From NCBI GenBank assembly GCA_930367215.1, contig OV884056.1, positions 40,796,308 through 40,860,307 of the forward strand: 64,000 bases of DNA. The letters run 5' to 3'. Below, piece after piece: positions 1 through 11,036 of the stretch (positions within the stretch are counted from its first letter, which is position 1; every line of letters starts with the position of its first letter). Below the pieces are notes generated by a model. It searched no databases and was not told the DNA's origin. It saw nothing but the letters and a program-made list of their open reading frames with translations. The position numbers and the translations under genes are program-made. The stretch comes from Pollenia angustigena (taxonomy: Eukaryota > Arthropoda > Insecta > Diptera > Polleniidae).

Positions 1-490
1 AATTTTAAAAAATTATTAAAAAATAATAACCTGTTGCACTGTGTTCACGTGTGAACAGAAGGTAGCGAATTTCCCATCCCTGGTTTCTCTTTTGAATGAT
101 GATATGCCCTAAGACGAATTGACAACGTGAGGCGCCACTATCATCATGTATTATATTTTAAATTGTTCTTTATTTTTTAAGTATTTTATATTGTTGTAAG
201 TTACAAATTTTCAAGTCGAATCGTTGCTTTGAAAGCCATCTTGGACGGCTGTATTTTTAATCGTTTTAAAATAGCTAAATTGTTTCTGTGATTTTATTTT
301 ATAAATTAATTAATTAAATTGTTTGGAAATTTAATACTTTGTAGTAAATTTTGTTTTTTGCATTAAATAAATGGAAACTTTATAACGTTTCGGAAAACAA
401 GGAAAGTGTTTTTATATGGGTTAAAGTGCTTTTATTTCGGTTTAAATATCTGCGCCTTTTTCTAGTTCTCTTTTTAGCCTTTATAATATC
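1..490. other. Unassigned AT-rich sequence
   Basis: I see no gene or complete mobile element here. There is a short perfect-looking palindrome around 50-57 (GTGTTCACGTGTGAAC), and the rest is low-complexity A/T-rich DNA. Confidence 0.5.
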
Positions 491-662
491 ACCAAGTTGC
501 TTGGATACTTGGTTGATATTTTAGCGCTAGATCTCGAAGCCACCCTACACACTCCACGAAACGTTCTCTCGGGGAATATACCAAGGTGTTTGGATCTTTG
601 GCTGGTATTCTGGAGCTGTAGCCCGAATCCACCACTATATACAGTCCACACTCCACGAAACG
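491..662. repeat. Two-copy diverged tandem repeat, about 85 bp unit
   Basis: Two adjacent units both open with ACCAAG-TG-TTGGAT followed by TTGG-TG and a run containing GAGC/GCGC, and both close with the same CACACTCCACGAAACG string (near 548-563 and 647-662). The open frame across 497-787 is a by-product of the repeat and has no recognisable domain. Confidence 0.6.
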
Positions 663-2115
663 TATTGGCGTTTCGTCTGGACCACTACAAGACGCAATCG
701 ACGTTTTTATTATGTTTTGTTAATTTTAGCTTGAATTTAAATTCAATATGCATATCGGTATCGATATCGACGATATTTTATTTTTAAGTATCGGTATCGT
801 ATCGGCAAAAAGGCGTATCGTTACATTCCTAAATTAAATGAACTGCTAAAATTAAATCTTTTCGTTCTATATGAAAATCTAAATAGTTACCATATCCCCA
901 TTCCAACGGTTGTGGAGGATTCGCGCCTGGTTAAAGCAATATTAAAGTAAAATCAATTAATAAAAATAAACACGGACAATAGTTTAGTTTTTCTTCCATA
1001 CAAAAAATATCCAATTTTATTTCATAACCTTTGACAAAAATATTTTTTTTTTTTTTTTTTTTGAAATATTTAAAGCAATTTATTATTTGAAAAATAAAAA
1101 GCATTTATTAAAAAAAGTATACATGAAACATATTAAAACGAGCAGCACGATACTAAAAATACAATCACGGAAAGAAACTTTTTATGATGGTTCTATTAAA
1201 TCGTTAAAAAAACATTTTTATCAAAATGTTCAAAGTGGAAATAAACTACAAAAAAAAAAAAAAAAATAAAAACTACTTTGAACTAACGCCCTAATAAACC
1301 ATTTTGATACCGTTGACAGATGACACCCGCAAACGTTTCATTTTTTACATCTTCCAATACCATTTCAACTTGAAAAAAAAAACACAAACAGAAGACAATA
1401 AAAAAAAGAAGGAAATGTGTGATGTCCACTCTGACCACCTTTCAAAATGCTATCAAAACAAAACCAAAGGGTAATAAAACTGTCAATGATGCTAACAAAC
1501 AAACCTTTTCTCGCTGAGTTGAGAGCCTGTTGTCTGCTGCACAGTGTTCGACATTGAGTAAGTTACTGAAATTTTTATAATGAAAGTATAGGAACGATAA
1601 AATATTTTAACAACTGGAGCAAACTGTGCATTGAAACATACATACATGAGCCAAGCACATTGTGCATTAACATATATGGTTCGCATAAAAATCAGACTCA
1701 TATGAAACAAGAGATGTTAATCGTATTTCTGGGTGTTGGACTATAGATTTTAAGTGTTTATTTACGAATTTATCCGGTTTGAAGATTTGTTCATGTTTAT
1801 GGACCTTTGTAATTAATTAACCGGTAGTGAACTTCGTGTTGGTTACTTGTTTTTCGCGAGTGTGCTTTAAATAGTACCTGAGGCAAATCATGGACCGATT
1901 AGTACACAATAAATGTCACTTTTTGTATTATAAAACTATTCCTCAGATAAAGGTTTTTACAGAAAATTTTAGCACAATATCATCAATAGTTGTAGTTCAT
2001 GGCCCATTAAAGCATTTTCGGAAGTGGGACTTATACGACACTAATTGAAAAAAAAATTACCAATCATTATAAAATTTGGTTATATAATTCTCATTCATAT
2101 AGAAAGAATTTATGC

Positions 2116-2118
<3 letters not shown>
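663..2118. other. Unassigned sequence with TATCG-rich patch and homopolymers
   Basis: At 746-815 there is a cluster of TATCGGTATCG-like words, the kind of subterminal repetition seen in hAT ends, but I found no partner terminus or target duplication. A 20-base T run lies at 1043-1062 and an A run near 1249-1266. Small ORFs here (for example 1087-1269) are lysine-rich translations of A-rich DNA and are not supported as genes. Confidence 0.4.

Positions 2119-2164
<46 letters not shown>
2119..2164. repeat. (AT)23 microsatellite
   Basis: An uninterrupted AT dinucleotide run of about 46 bp, seen directly. Confidence 0.97.
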
Positions 2165-2168
<4 letters not shown>

Positions 2169-2641
2169 TGATTTCGATACGATAGAACCCCCTATTTTGT
2201 GAAGTTTTCATAAAACGCAATATTTGTATGGGAGTGCCCCTAAGAAGTAGAGATAAGGGACAAGTATATCTCGAGAAAATGTTAAGGACAAAAAACTAAT
2301 TGAGGTCGGTCATACATTTTATCTAACTAGGGGCGACTCCTGGGCATTTGTGGGACTTTTTTTCAATATATTTATAAACTAAATTTGTCGACTTTTGTGA
2401 ATAAAATCAAAAGTTGCTTACAGATTTGTAATTTCGTTTTGTATACGTCTGGAAAATTGTTTTTATGAATTTTTAAGAAACAAAAGTTTCGAAATTTAAA
2501 AAAAAATTATTTTTTTCAAAAAAAATATTGTTTCTAAAACGACTCTGCATATTTGAAAAAAGATTTTACTCTACTTAAAGAAAATTTTATTGCGGAATTT
2601 CGGTTTCCTTAGTTTTTTCAATACGCTAAAGCGTTTTTGAG
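2165..2641. repeat. Dispersed repeat with TATGGGAG-GCCCC words (LINE host site)
   Basis: Words such as GTATGGGAGTGCCCCTAAG (near 2227) and a following stretch of the type GGTCGGTCATACATTTTA...CTAGGGGC (2305-2335) recur at about 4965-5065 and 5320-5360. The same moderately repetitive sequence therefore lies on both sides of the LINE at 2642-4884. There is no coding potential of note. Confidence 0.45.
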
Positions 2642-4884
2642 TTATTTATTTATTTCTTAAGTCTATGGAAAAATCCTTACAGACTATTACAAATTGAAAA
2701 ATTTAGAAAATATAAAAATACAAGCTTTAGCAATTACATTTAATCAAACGATTAGTTTAACGAATTTAAATATGATATTATATCACTCTTTATGGGTTTA
2801 ATGTTTTTGTTAAAGTCAATATATTTATATAACTTATTGAAATCATCACAGACTCTACGAAATGGATCAAACTGAGCAAAGTTTGTAGTATAATATTTAA
2901 TACTCAGAATGCTATAATATCTTGATAGACGAACAGGTACGTTAAGGCTAATTTTTCCCAGAAGGTATTGAGAATTGACGCTTCCGTTTATTAGCTTAAG
3001 TAGAAAAAGAGCATTTAACATTTTCCGACGACTTCTTAAAGTTGGTAACCTAATAAGTGCCAGACGGTTAACATAGGATGGTAATCTATTGTGAGGGTCC
3101 CAACCCAATCCGCGAAGACAGAATAATAAGAACTGGATTTGAACTGACTCGATTTTGTTGGAGTGAACAGAGTACTGTGGATCCCATATCACCGATCCAT
3201 ATTCAAGAATCGGTCGAACCAAAGTAGTAAACAGTTGCTTGGTAACATAAGGATCTGAAAACTCTTTAGACCACCTTTTTATAAATCCAAGGACACCAGT
3301 AGCTTTGTTAGTAGTTAACGTGATGTGATTCTTGAAATCCAACTTTCTGTCAAAATGTACTCCTAAATCATTGATGGAATCAACCAATTCAAGAAAAGAA
3401 GCATTCATAGTATATAGGCCATTATTTGGTGACGTTCTTGAGAATATCATATATTTACATTTTTTTACATTTAGTTCCATTAAGTTATCACTACACCAAG
3501 ATGTCAAGTAATTAATATCATCTTGCAGAAGTTTTTGTTGATCAATGTTGTTGAATGTAATAAACATTTTAACATCGTCTGCATACATCAGTGTGTTGGA
3601 ACTTTTCACAACAGAAGGAAGATCATTTATAAAAAGAGTAAATAAGAGCGGCCCAAGATGACTGCCCTGAGGCACTCCAGATAATACATCTATGTAATTA
3701 GAATACGTGTTGTGGAACTTTACACATTGCTTTCTATTCGTTAAATAAGACTCAATCCATTTCATTATCGAAGTGCTAAATCCTAATCGGTTAAGCTTAT
3801 GAACAAGTAAGTTATGATTTACTTTGTCGAACGCTTTACTAAAATCAATGTAAATGACGTCGGTTTGTTTGCCAGCTATAAATCCTTCGGCAACTAAAGT
3901 TGTAAATTCTAGAAGATTTGTGATTGTTGATCGTGATTTGGAGAAACCATGTTGGAATGGAGATAAAACAGATAACGCCTGATGTGATAGTGTATCATAT
4001 AAAATTTTTTCAAACAGTTTTGGTATAACACTGAGTTTAGCAATTCCTCTGTAATTTGAGATATCAGCCTTTGATCCAGATTTAAATAGAGGTATAATAA
4101 ACGATTCTTTCCAAATAGTTGGAAAATGTCCAAGTTTAAGTGATTTATTAAAAATGTAAGTTAATTGAGTACTTAATAAATGATGGTAATGCTTTAAAAT
4201 ACTACTAGGAACCAAATCAGGGCCTGGAACATACGACAATTTCATGTTTTTCATATATTTTGAGACAGTTAGAAGATCTATTACGGCTATATTAAAGTTA
4301 TTGAATTCAGGGATGGAGTATGAATACTGATCATTCGAATTAAATGTAGATGATGAGTAAGTTGACGCAAAAAAATCAGCAAACAAATTACTTATTAAAT
4401 TATCATCTGAAGATTCAATGTCACCAAACTTCATAATGGTAGGAAAATCAGCTGCTCGTCGTTTAGAGTTAACAAATTTATAAAATGATTTAGGGTCATT
4501 TTTTAAGTTATTTTTAACTTTATTTAAATAAGCATTATACGCTATTCGATTAGCGATACTGTATTCAGATTGTGCTAAGGAATATTTGGAATAATTTATT
4601 GTTGAACTGTTTATTTTAAAATTTTTATACAGTTTATTTTTTTTATTTTTAAGTCTTGTAAGATATTTTGTGTTCCAAGGCGGGCCATGATAACAAATTG
4701 GTTTTACCGAAGGCACTGAATACGAAAAACATTGATAAAGAAGTTGGTAAAATTTCATAACACAACGGTCCAAATCATCGCCAAAAATGTGTAATTCGTC
4801 TAACCAGTCAATCTGTGACAATTGAAAATGGAGTTTGCTGTGATCGGTTGATTTATACGAACATATGTTGTGGAACTCCGCCAT
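2642..4884 (-). mobile_element. 5'-truncated LINE (CR1/Jockey-like non-LTR retrotransposon)
   Basis: The element is read on the minus strand. Its 3' end is a (TAAA)n-type tail, seen on the plus strand as TTATTTATTTATTTCTTAA at 2642-2659, followed by a short 3' UTR and the RT ORF. Everything upstream of the RT region (ORF1 and the apurinic endonuclease) is missing: sequence just right of 4884 is unrelated dispersed repeat. That is the usual outcome of incomplete target-primed reverse transcription. I could not define a target-site duplication. Confidence 0.85.
2752..4884 (-). CDS. LINE reverse transcriptase ORF2 (710 codons, endonuclease missing)
   Basis: This is the RNA-dependent DNA polymerase of a non-LTR retrotransposon. 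In the 710-residue frame the RT domain runs from about residue 250 to 520. It shows YRGIAKLS at 278, GFSKSRST at 313, the first catalytic aspartate in YIDFSKAFDKV (D347), GVPQGSHLGPLLF at 403 and the catalytic box YADD at 434-437. The C-terminal region keeps the conserved PILEYGSVIWDP motif. Residues 1-200 are the linker normally placed between endonuclease and RT. Intact family members are usually 850-1000 residues because of the N-terminal endonuclease, which is absent here. The initiator is simply the first ATG after truncation, so translation is doubtful. The frame is uninterrupted, suggesting a fairly young insertion. The clade assignment (CR1 versus Jockey) is inference. Confidence 0.9.
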   Translation of the reverse strand: MAEFHNICSYKSTDHSKLHFQLSQIDWLDELHIFGDDLDRCVMKFYQLLYQCFSYSVPSVKPICYHGPPWNTKYLTRLKNKKNKLYKNFKINSSTINYSKYSLAQSEYSIANRIAYNAYLNKVKNNLKNDPKSFYKFVNSKRRAADFPTIMKFGDIESSDDNLISNLFADFFASTYSSSTFNSNDQYSYSIPEFNNFNIAVIDLLTVSKYMKNMKLSYVPGPDLVPSSILKHYHHLLSTQLTYIFNKSLKLGHFPTIWKESFIIPLFKSGSKADISNYRGIAKLSVIPKLFEKILYDTLSHQALSVLSPFQHGFSKSRSTITNLLEFTTLVAEGFIAGKQTDVIYIDFSKAFDKVNHNLLVHKLNRLGFSTSIMKWIESYLTNRKQCVKFHNTYSNYIDVLSGVPQGSHLGPLLFTLFINDLPSVVKSSNTLMYADDVKMFITFNNIDQQKLLQDDINYLTSWCSDNLMELNVKKCKYMIFSRTSPNNGLYTMNASFLELVDSINDLGVHFDRKLDFKNHITLTTNKATGVLGFIKRWSKEFSDPYVTKQLFTTLVRPILEYGSVIWDPQYSVHSNKIESVQIQFLLFCLRGLGWDPHNRLPSYVNRLALIRLPTLRSRRKMLNALFLLKLINGSVNSQYLLGKISLNVPVRLSRYYSILSIKYYTTNFAQFDPFRRVCDDFNKLYKYIDFNKNIKPIKSDIISYLNSLN

Positions 4885-5077
4885 TTTTGATATTTTTGTA
4901 TGGGGACCACCCTAATGATTAAAGATGGAGACTAGCTATGTTGTGCAAAAATGTTCGGGTGGAAAAAATATTGGGGTCCGTCATATATTTGACTCCTCTA
5001 GGGGCACTCTGGGGCTAGTTAGGGCGGTGTCGGTTAATTTTATAAACAATAATATTTAGTATGGGAGCGCCCTTAAT

Positions 5078-5254
5078 GCCCGTAATTTCTACAAAAAGAA
5101 ATCAAGCTGTGTATAGAAATCTATGGTGTTAAAGCTGCCATATTTTAAAAGAAGACTCAAGGTTAAAACACGTTGGCCTATCGTTGGTTGAAATAGGTAA
5201 ATTTAACTGTTAGGTACGAACACGACCAGCTTTATTTTTGTAGAAATTACGGGC
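5078..5254. mobile_element. 177-bp MITE with 20-bp terminal inverted repeats, TTAA flanks
   Basis: GCCCGTAATTTCTACAAAAA at the left end is matched by its exact inverse at the right end, and the match weakens over the next dozen bases. TTAA stands at 5073-5076 and again at 5255-5258, compatible with a piggyBac-type target duplication, although one extra T separates the left TTAA from the TIR. There is no coding capacity. Confidence 0.65.
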
Positions 5255-5258
5255 TTAA

Positions 5259-5749
5259 GGAACTCAGAAAGGGGGTTCGTATGTTAATAAAAAATGTAGG
5301 GGGGGGGGGAAATATTAGTGGGAGTCAGTCTTACATTTTACCCCTCTAGGAGCAACTCAGGGACAGTTGTGAAGCTTTTTTTGGGTCTTGTATCGTTTTC
5401 CCCTAGCTTTGACCCTGATGAGGAGCCATTTACCACCATCCCACACCCCAAATTTTTTGGCTCATGCGTTTCTTTTTTTTTACTAATTTCACAAAATTGG
5501 GGGTTCTAGCGTTTCGAAATCTTTCTGCTAAGGATTTCCATATAACACTATTCCACCCCTTATATACAGTTTTGTGCGAAACCTAAGCGACTTGTTGTGA
5601 TAAAGTAATGAAAACCTTATATTATTATTGTAGTTGTTTTGAAGAAATTTCAGATTTGATTTTAAAACAGTTTACTCGAATCGGACTCTTGCAAAAACTG
5701 TTTTATTTAGCGATAAGACTTAATTTAACTCGTTAAATTAAGAGGGAGT
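5259..5749. other. Unassigned; dispersed repeat continues
   Basis: This holds a nine-base G run near 5301-5309 and the same CTAGGAGCAACTCAGGGAC-type repeat seen around 2330 and 5000. I see nothing coding. The N-terminal half of the Tc1 transposase that should precede 5750 is not recognisable. Confidence 0.4.
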
Positions 5750-6252
5750 ATGTCACTCGAAAACCAAAGGGAATGGTTTTGTAAAGGCACAATAAAACAT
5801 GGAAGCGGAAATGTAATGGCGTGGACCCGTTTTCATAAGAGTGGAGTAAGCACTTTTGTTGAAATACACACAAAAATGGACCGTTTACATTCTAGGGATT
5901 TGTTCGCCCACCAGTTTCTTCAATGGGTCAAATGGAAAATGCCACTTTTATTGGTGTTTCAATATGACAATGACCAAAAACACTCGCCAAAACTAATCAA
6001 ATATTAGCTGTCTGGTAAAAGTATTGGGGTCTTGGATTGGCCAGCTCAATCACCAAACTTAAATCCCATAGAGAACATTTTCGGCATTCTAAAGCGTCTG
6101 TGGGAGCTGGTCGTTTCAAAAACAAGCAGGAGCTGTTGGATTGCTTAAAATTAGGGTGGGAATCAATGTCATCAACAATTTCAACAAATCTTATTGTTTC
6201 TAAGCCAAAAGGATGTGCGCTGGTCGTAAGAAACAAACAGCTGTATTCGTAA
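5750..6252 (+). pseudogene. Tc1-like transposase, C-terminal relic
   Basis: The plus-strand translation matches the catalytic half of Tc1-family DDE transposases. Visible motifs are TIKHGSGNVMAW, the second catalytic aspartate in FQYDNDQKHS (about 5964), then LDWPAQSPNLNPIEN carrying the third catalytic acid (E of NPIE, near 6072), FGILKR, and a final KNKQELLDCLKLGWESM...LVVRNK segment. The frame is broken by a stop at 6005-6007 between the two acidic motifs and by a frameshift near 6090-6120. The DNA-binding N-terminus and the inverted termini were not found, so this is a dead fragment. Confidence 0.88.
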
Positions 6253-8957
6253 CAAAAATTTAGCCACAGTTTGTACACCACGTACAACGAGCTGCCAACT
6301 AGAATGCCGATTAAGCTTAGCAGTTGTGGCACAGAGTTAATTTATAACACACTTTTCTCCATCTGCAAACTTTTAATAAGTCAACTCTGAATTTTAATGA
6401 TGCCACATTATATTACTCAAAAATGCAGCACGTTTTCCATTTATCATCGCTGGATTTGTATATTTTTTTTTCTTTTTTCGTTTTTCCCTTCACATATAAC
6501 ATTTTTTAAAAGTTTTTAAAATAAATAATTTGAATTTAAAAAAGAACAAAATTCTTTTAAGTTAAACGGCTGTTTTTCAAAAGTTGGCAGACGTTTGGCA
6601 GCTCGTTAACCAGAGTTTAGCAAATCGTTAGCCAGAGTTTAGCAAGTGTATTATGAATAAACTATGTGCTAACTTCATTCCAAATTTTCATTATGAATAC
6701 GGCTAAAAGACTATCATACGAAGTACTGAAATTTGCTTAAGTTTCGAACAGTTATTTAAATAGTTGACTTAATTTTTACTTGTTTATTTCTTGCAAGGGA
6801 ATAAAATTTACTTTTTGTAGTTACTGTTAAAAAGTAATTGCATTATATAAACAAAATTAACTGTGTTATTTTTATTTTTATTAAATACTGCACATATGTA
6901 TGTTTCCGAAGTTCCTATAAAGTACATAGGGCCCCAGATATTTTTCGGAATAAGACTTCCACCCTTTAATAGCACTACGCGCATCTCTCGACATCATTAT
7001 ACCAACTCCGGATGTTTTTGGTTCATTTTCTGGTTTTTCGGAGTAGAGCAGATAAAGTTCATCAGGCGTTATTTGTCGCCAGATTCTGGTAAGCGTTACT
7101 CTGAAATGGGCATGAAAATAAGTTTGTAGATTCTTAACTCTCTTCACAGTTATTATACACAGAAAACAAAATAATAATTGATTTCAATGAAAAAATTTGT
7201 GATATTAATAAAAAGTATTTTATTTGAACCAGTAATATTACGTTTACTTTACTTGACCAAACATTTAGTTCACTTGATTAAACGTTTAATTCACTCGATT
7301 TTGGAGAATTTTTTTTTACGTAATAGCGATGGTCCTGACAGTGTTCTTACATTCCAATTTCCAAATCGAGTCCGTGCTTTCATGCTTTAGCTTGTCATCA
7401 GCTGATCAGATCGTTTACGTCTTAGTTGAGGTTTCTTTAATATAATTGATTTAAGAAGCGGTCCGCATCCGACACTGGTGTTGTGGTTGCCAGCAAAACC
7501 TCCAGGCAGGCGACTGGGTAAAGTTTTTCGAATGCAGAGAATAACTGCATTCCTTTAACTTCATGAGACGCCACTTCAGAGCATCAGGAAACTCAACAGA
7601 AGCTAAGTTTCATTGACCTGAGACGTCATTCGACCATGCAGGCGACTTAGCCGCATTCTCACTCTAGCTAGCCTAAAACGGATGTTCAAAAGCCTTTGCC
7701 CGTGGAAAGCCTGGTTTATTTTTTTATTGGTAAAATGCTTTTTTTACCGCTTTTTGTTAAATGCAAATGGATGAAACTTTGCAGGCATACATATTCCCGA
7801 TGACAGTACACGAATACATGGGCGTAGCCAGGATAAAATCTAGGGGGCGGGCAAAATTTTTTTTAAATGTTCTTTTTTAAGAAAAGCGTTTCTTAAAAAA
7901 ATTTATTTTTTACATTTTCTTATTCGCATATAACATATACATACATACATATGTATTAAAAAAACTTTTTTGTTGGTGTAATTATTATTAGATTTATTAG
8001 ACGCAGTTCTGTTTGAACAGTAATATTGATGTCGTATAGAAAAATAGAACCCATATAATCATATTACATATTCCATTTTTTACAGTATTCTATACATTTC
8101 CAAGTAATACAGGGTCATACGTCTGTATTACTCAGACTATATTTTAAACTATAGATAAGATTCTATTTGGTTTTTTTAATATTCTTTTATAAATTTTAAA
8201 TACTTTATTTGCATGCAGTTTGGGTTACTATGTTAAGACAGCTATTGATTTGTAAGAAATTCCAATCTAGCTTATTTATTTTTTTTTTACCTCTGATTAT
8301 GATTACTTTTCTCCTTACAAAGAAAATTAAAAATTCAGTTCATGTTTTTATTGTTGATTGTACCGATGGTATTCAATATTCCTGCAATATTGGTTTGATG
8401 TTGAAAAATCAAAACATTTTATGATTATTTAAACCATGTACTGTAGTCATATTGCAACCAACCATCACATCAACATTTCTATTTTCTTATGACCATAAAT
8501 CTTTACTATCTCTCCTTTTCGTTCTAAATATGAATTTTTTGCTTTACCTTTCTGTTTTTTTTTTTCTTTTCGTATTTGGTCTTAGTCTTGATTTAATAAA
8601 TTGTTATATGGATCCGTAAAGCAATTGCATGTCAATGTCTTTTGAACGTGTAAATATCATAAATGATTTTAATACTGTTTATTTTTCATTTGCTACAGAT
8701 GAAAGTTTATTTTTTTAAACACCCAATGAACGACACATTTGGCATCAAGTAAATTTTGAAACTTTTAGTCACTTGGAATGTCTAAAGTTTTATAATAAAT
8801 AAAAGATAAATTAATGGGTGATCTAAATATTGTCTGAGGATTTAAACTGTTTTAAATATTTTTATATATAAGTATATATATATAAAGGAATATAATGTAA
8901 TTTAGAATAACCTAAAATTAAAGGGTTTCCTCCGACAAATCTGCACATAACATAAAA
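6253..8957. other. 2.7 kb of unassigned AT-rich DNA
   Basis: I cannot assign a gene or complete element. A less AT-rich block at about 7400-7700 looks different in composition from its surroundings but shows no coding frame I recognise. Opposed GAGCTGCCAAC / GGCAGCTCG words near 6287 and 6597 hint at a decayed inverted-repeat element. The overlapping ORFs at 6863-7147 on opposite strands have no recognisable domain. Confidence 0.4.
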
Positions 8958-9555
8958 AAACACACGTAAGAAAGTATACCCGATCGAGCCCCTACAGCAC
9001 AGCAATTATAAAATGGTTTGTGAGAGTTTATGAACAAATTTATGATATGAGGTTAAGACTCATATAAGGATTTGATGTAAAATATATTTTTATGGTTCTT
9101 TAGATATCTTCAACTGTATGAGATATGTTTGCCTTTAAATGACTTTAACTTCAACTTTAACTTTTGTATATGGCACCTTTGGTTAACATTGGACTTACCA
9201 ACACAACATTGTTGCCATTTTATTTTTCAGTTCCAACATTTATTCGGAAGTAATAGTATGAAAGCTTTTTTCGGAAGTTGTATTTCCATGGGAGCTATGG
9301 TCATATATAGACCGATTCCAATAATATTTGGTTAGGTGATTAAGATTGCAATAAAATATGTAAGGACCAAATTAACTATTAATAACCAACATAGTAAGAT
9401 TGTTTATTGGCACAGGGACTCTAATCCGGAAAGAAGCTTGTATGGGGGCTACGTAAAATTATGTTCCAATGGTCAATATTTTGAATAAGCTTGGCCTTTG
9501 TGCTCATTAGAATGTTAAAAGCTTTATATTTTGTTCTTCGAAATTGCGACCTGTA

Positions 9556-10862
9556 CACGCAGAGAAAAAATATGGTTGGGCATGGTTACGGCAACAACAC
9601 TATGTTTAATGTAACAATATATTGTTGTCGTACACAAATAATTGTTATTTTTATTTAATATCAACAATATTATAGCTACTGTAAACATATCAATGTTTAT
9701 CGCAATTATGAAATTGAGTATTGTTGACCGAAAAATAATTATTTTTCTAACAACTAAAGTTATGATAACTTTCTAAACATATTACATTTCTCACAACCAT
9801 ATCATGATATTTAATAGCCATAACATGATAACTTTCTATACATTTATCATATTATGTTAAAGATGCAATCAAACTATTTTTACTCTAATCATATTATGTT
9901 AGCGCCATTTGTAAACTATTTTTGAAGCAGTTGTGTTGTTTTTTTTTATTTGTGAGCGGTTAAACAATTAAAAGATAAAATTACACAAAAAATTAGTTTA
10001 AAGAAATTAAAAAATTAAAATATTAGCGGAGTTCATTCAAGTATTAGTGATTTAATAGTGCAAATGCAAAATATCATAGTTTTTTTGTAAAATCCAACAA
10101 CAAAACACACAGAGATTTCGTTATATTTTATAAAAGTGCTACGATATTTCTGTGGTTTTCATGGGCAACCGCGTATGTTTTAAAATAAATTGTTCAGGAA
10201 AATCGAAAAACCATTCTAGATCAAACTATGGGCTTGGTATTGCACATTTCAAACTATGTCATTACGTTAAAAAATCGAAATTGATCCATCTTTTTTCAAA
10301 AAAATGTAAAGAGCGTTCAAAGTTAGGCAATATGGCATCAACGTCTTAAAATCGAAAAAATGGACACACGCGGTTGCCCATGAAAACCACATATTTTTCA
10401 TTTGCTCTTTTGCAAGCCTTATATTGATTTGATTAACGTAAAGAAAAATTGTAAAAAGCCACAAAATAAAAAATCGGTTCAAAAATATTTTAATTTCTTT
10501 TTTATTTTTATGACAGCTATGAAAGGTGCTGTATCATAATATGATTGCTTCTAAATTTATTATGATTAACATGATGATAATATGATTACTTCTTAGCTTA
10601 TTATGATTAAAATGAAAATAATATGATTAATTTCTTAGATTATTATGATTAACATGACAATAATTTGATTACTTCTTAACTTAGTATGATTAACAGAATA
10701 ATAATATGATTATGGGAAAAATATTATGATGACATATTACGAGTATATTTAGTCATAATATGATTCAATAATAATCTTAATATGGTGACTACAATCATAA
10801 TTCTTATCATAATATGTTGCTCTTAGAATATGTTTACCACAACCATGTTTTTTCTTTGCGTG
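9556..10862. mobile_element. 1.3-kb TA-inserted foldback element, family F, copy a
   Basis: The termini are CACGCAGAGAAAAAATATGG and CCATGTTTTTTCTTTGCGTG, flanked by TA at 9554-9555 and 10863-10864. Removing the element and one TA restores GACCTGTACTTTGCGC, which exists uninterrupted (reverse complement) at about 30885-30900, a direct empty site. Both arms are full of CATATTATGATTA/AACCATATTATG-type words. No transposase ORF is visible. A TA duplication and short TIR fit a Tc1/mariner-mobilised non-autonomous element (inference). Confidence 0.85.
10151..10391. repeat. Internal 24-bp perfect inverted repeat inside copy a
   Basis: The 24 bases from 10151 (TGTGGTTTTCATGGGCAACC and onward) are repeated exactly inverted at 10368-10391. 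The flanks ATATTTCT and ATATTTTT could be a 7/8-matching 8-bp target duplication, suggesting a nested MITE. However, the upstream sequence is related to 50864-50960, where homology seems to run on to the boundary. The 65-codon frame inside is not recognisable. Confidence 0.5.
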
Positions 10863-11036
10863 TACTTTGCGCATAAGGTCTCCATTATTGCCAGCCAGCC
10901 GGACGGAAGGATATCGTAAGAAAGATTCAAAAAATGATTCTAAGTCAATCGGTATTCTTAAAGGTGGGTCTTTGAGGTGTTACAGATATCACCACAACGC
11001 ATAATTCTCTCTCCAAAATTTTGGTATGGGTATTAA

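Larger units (their letters stand above)
8958..11036 (+). repeat. DINE-like (Helitron-like) interspersed repeat, split by an insertion
   Basis: The left part (8958-9555) opens with GTAAGAAAGTATACCCGATCGAGCCC and carries phrases shared with 14200-14776 and 28613-31298. The right part (10865-11036) holds CCAGCCAGCCGGACGGA, GATTCTAAGTCAATCGGTAT, AAAGGTGGGTCT and ends in TATGGGTATTA. The gap is filled exactly by the TA-flanked foldback at 9556-10862. The family resembles dipteran non-autonomous Helitron-like repeats (5' AAACAAGTAAG, terminal CTATAC hairpin, TATACCC end). That classification is inference. Confidence 0.75.

Noticed and set aside
7400..7700. Possible host exon in the less AT-rich block
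   Set aside because: No long frame, splice-site pair or recognisable protein motif spans it in any frame.
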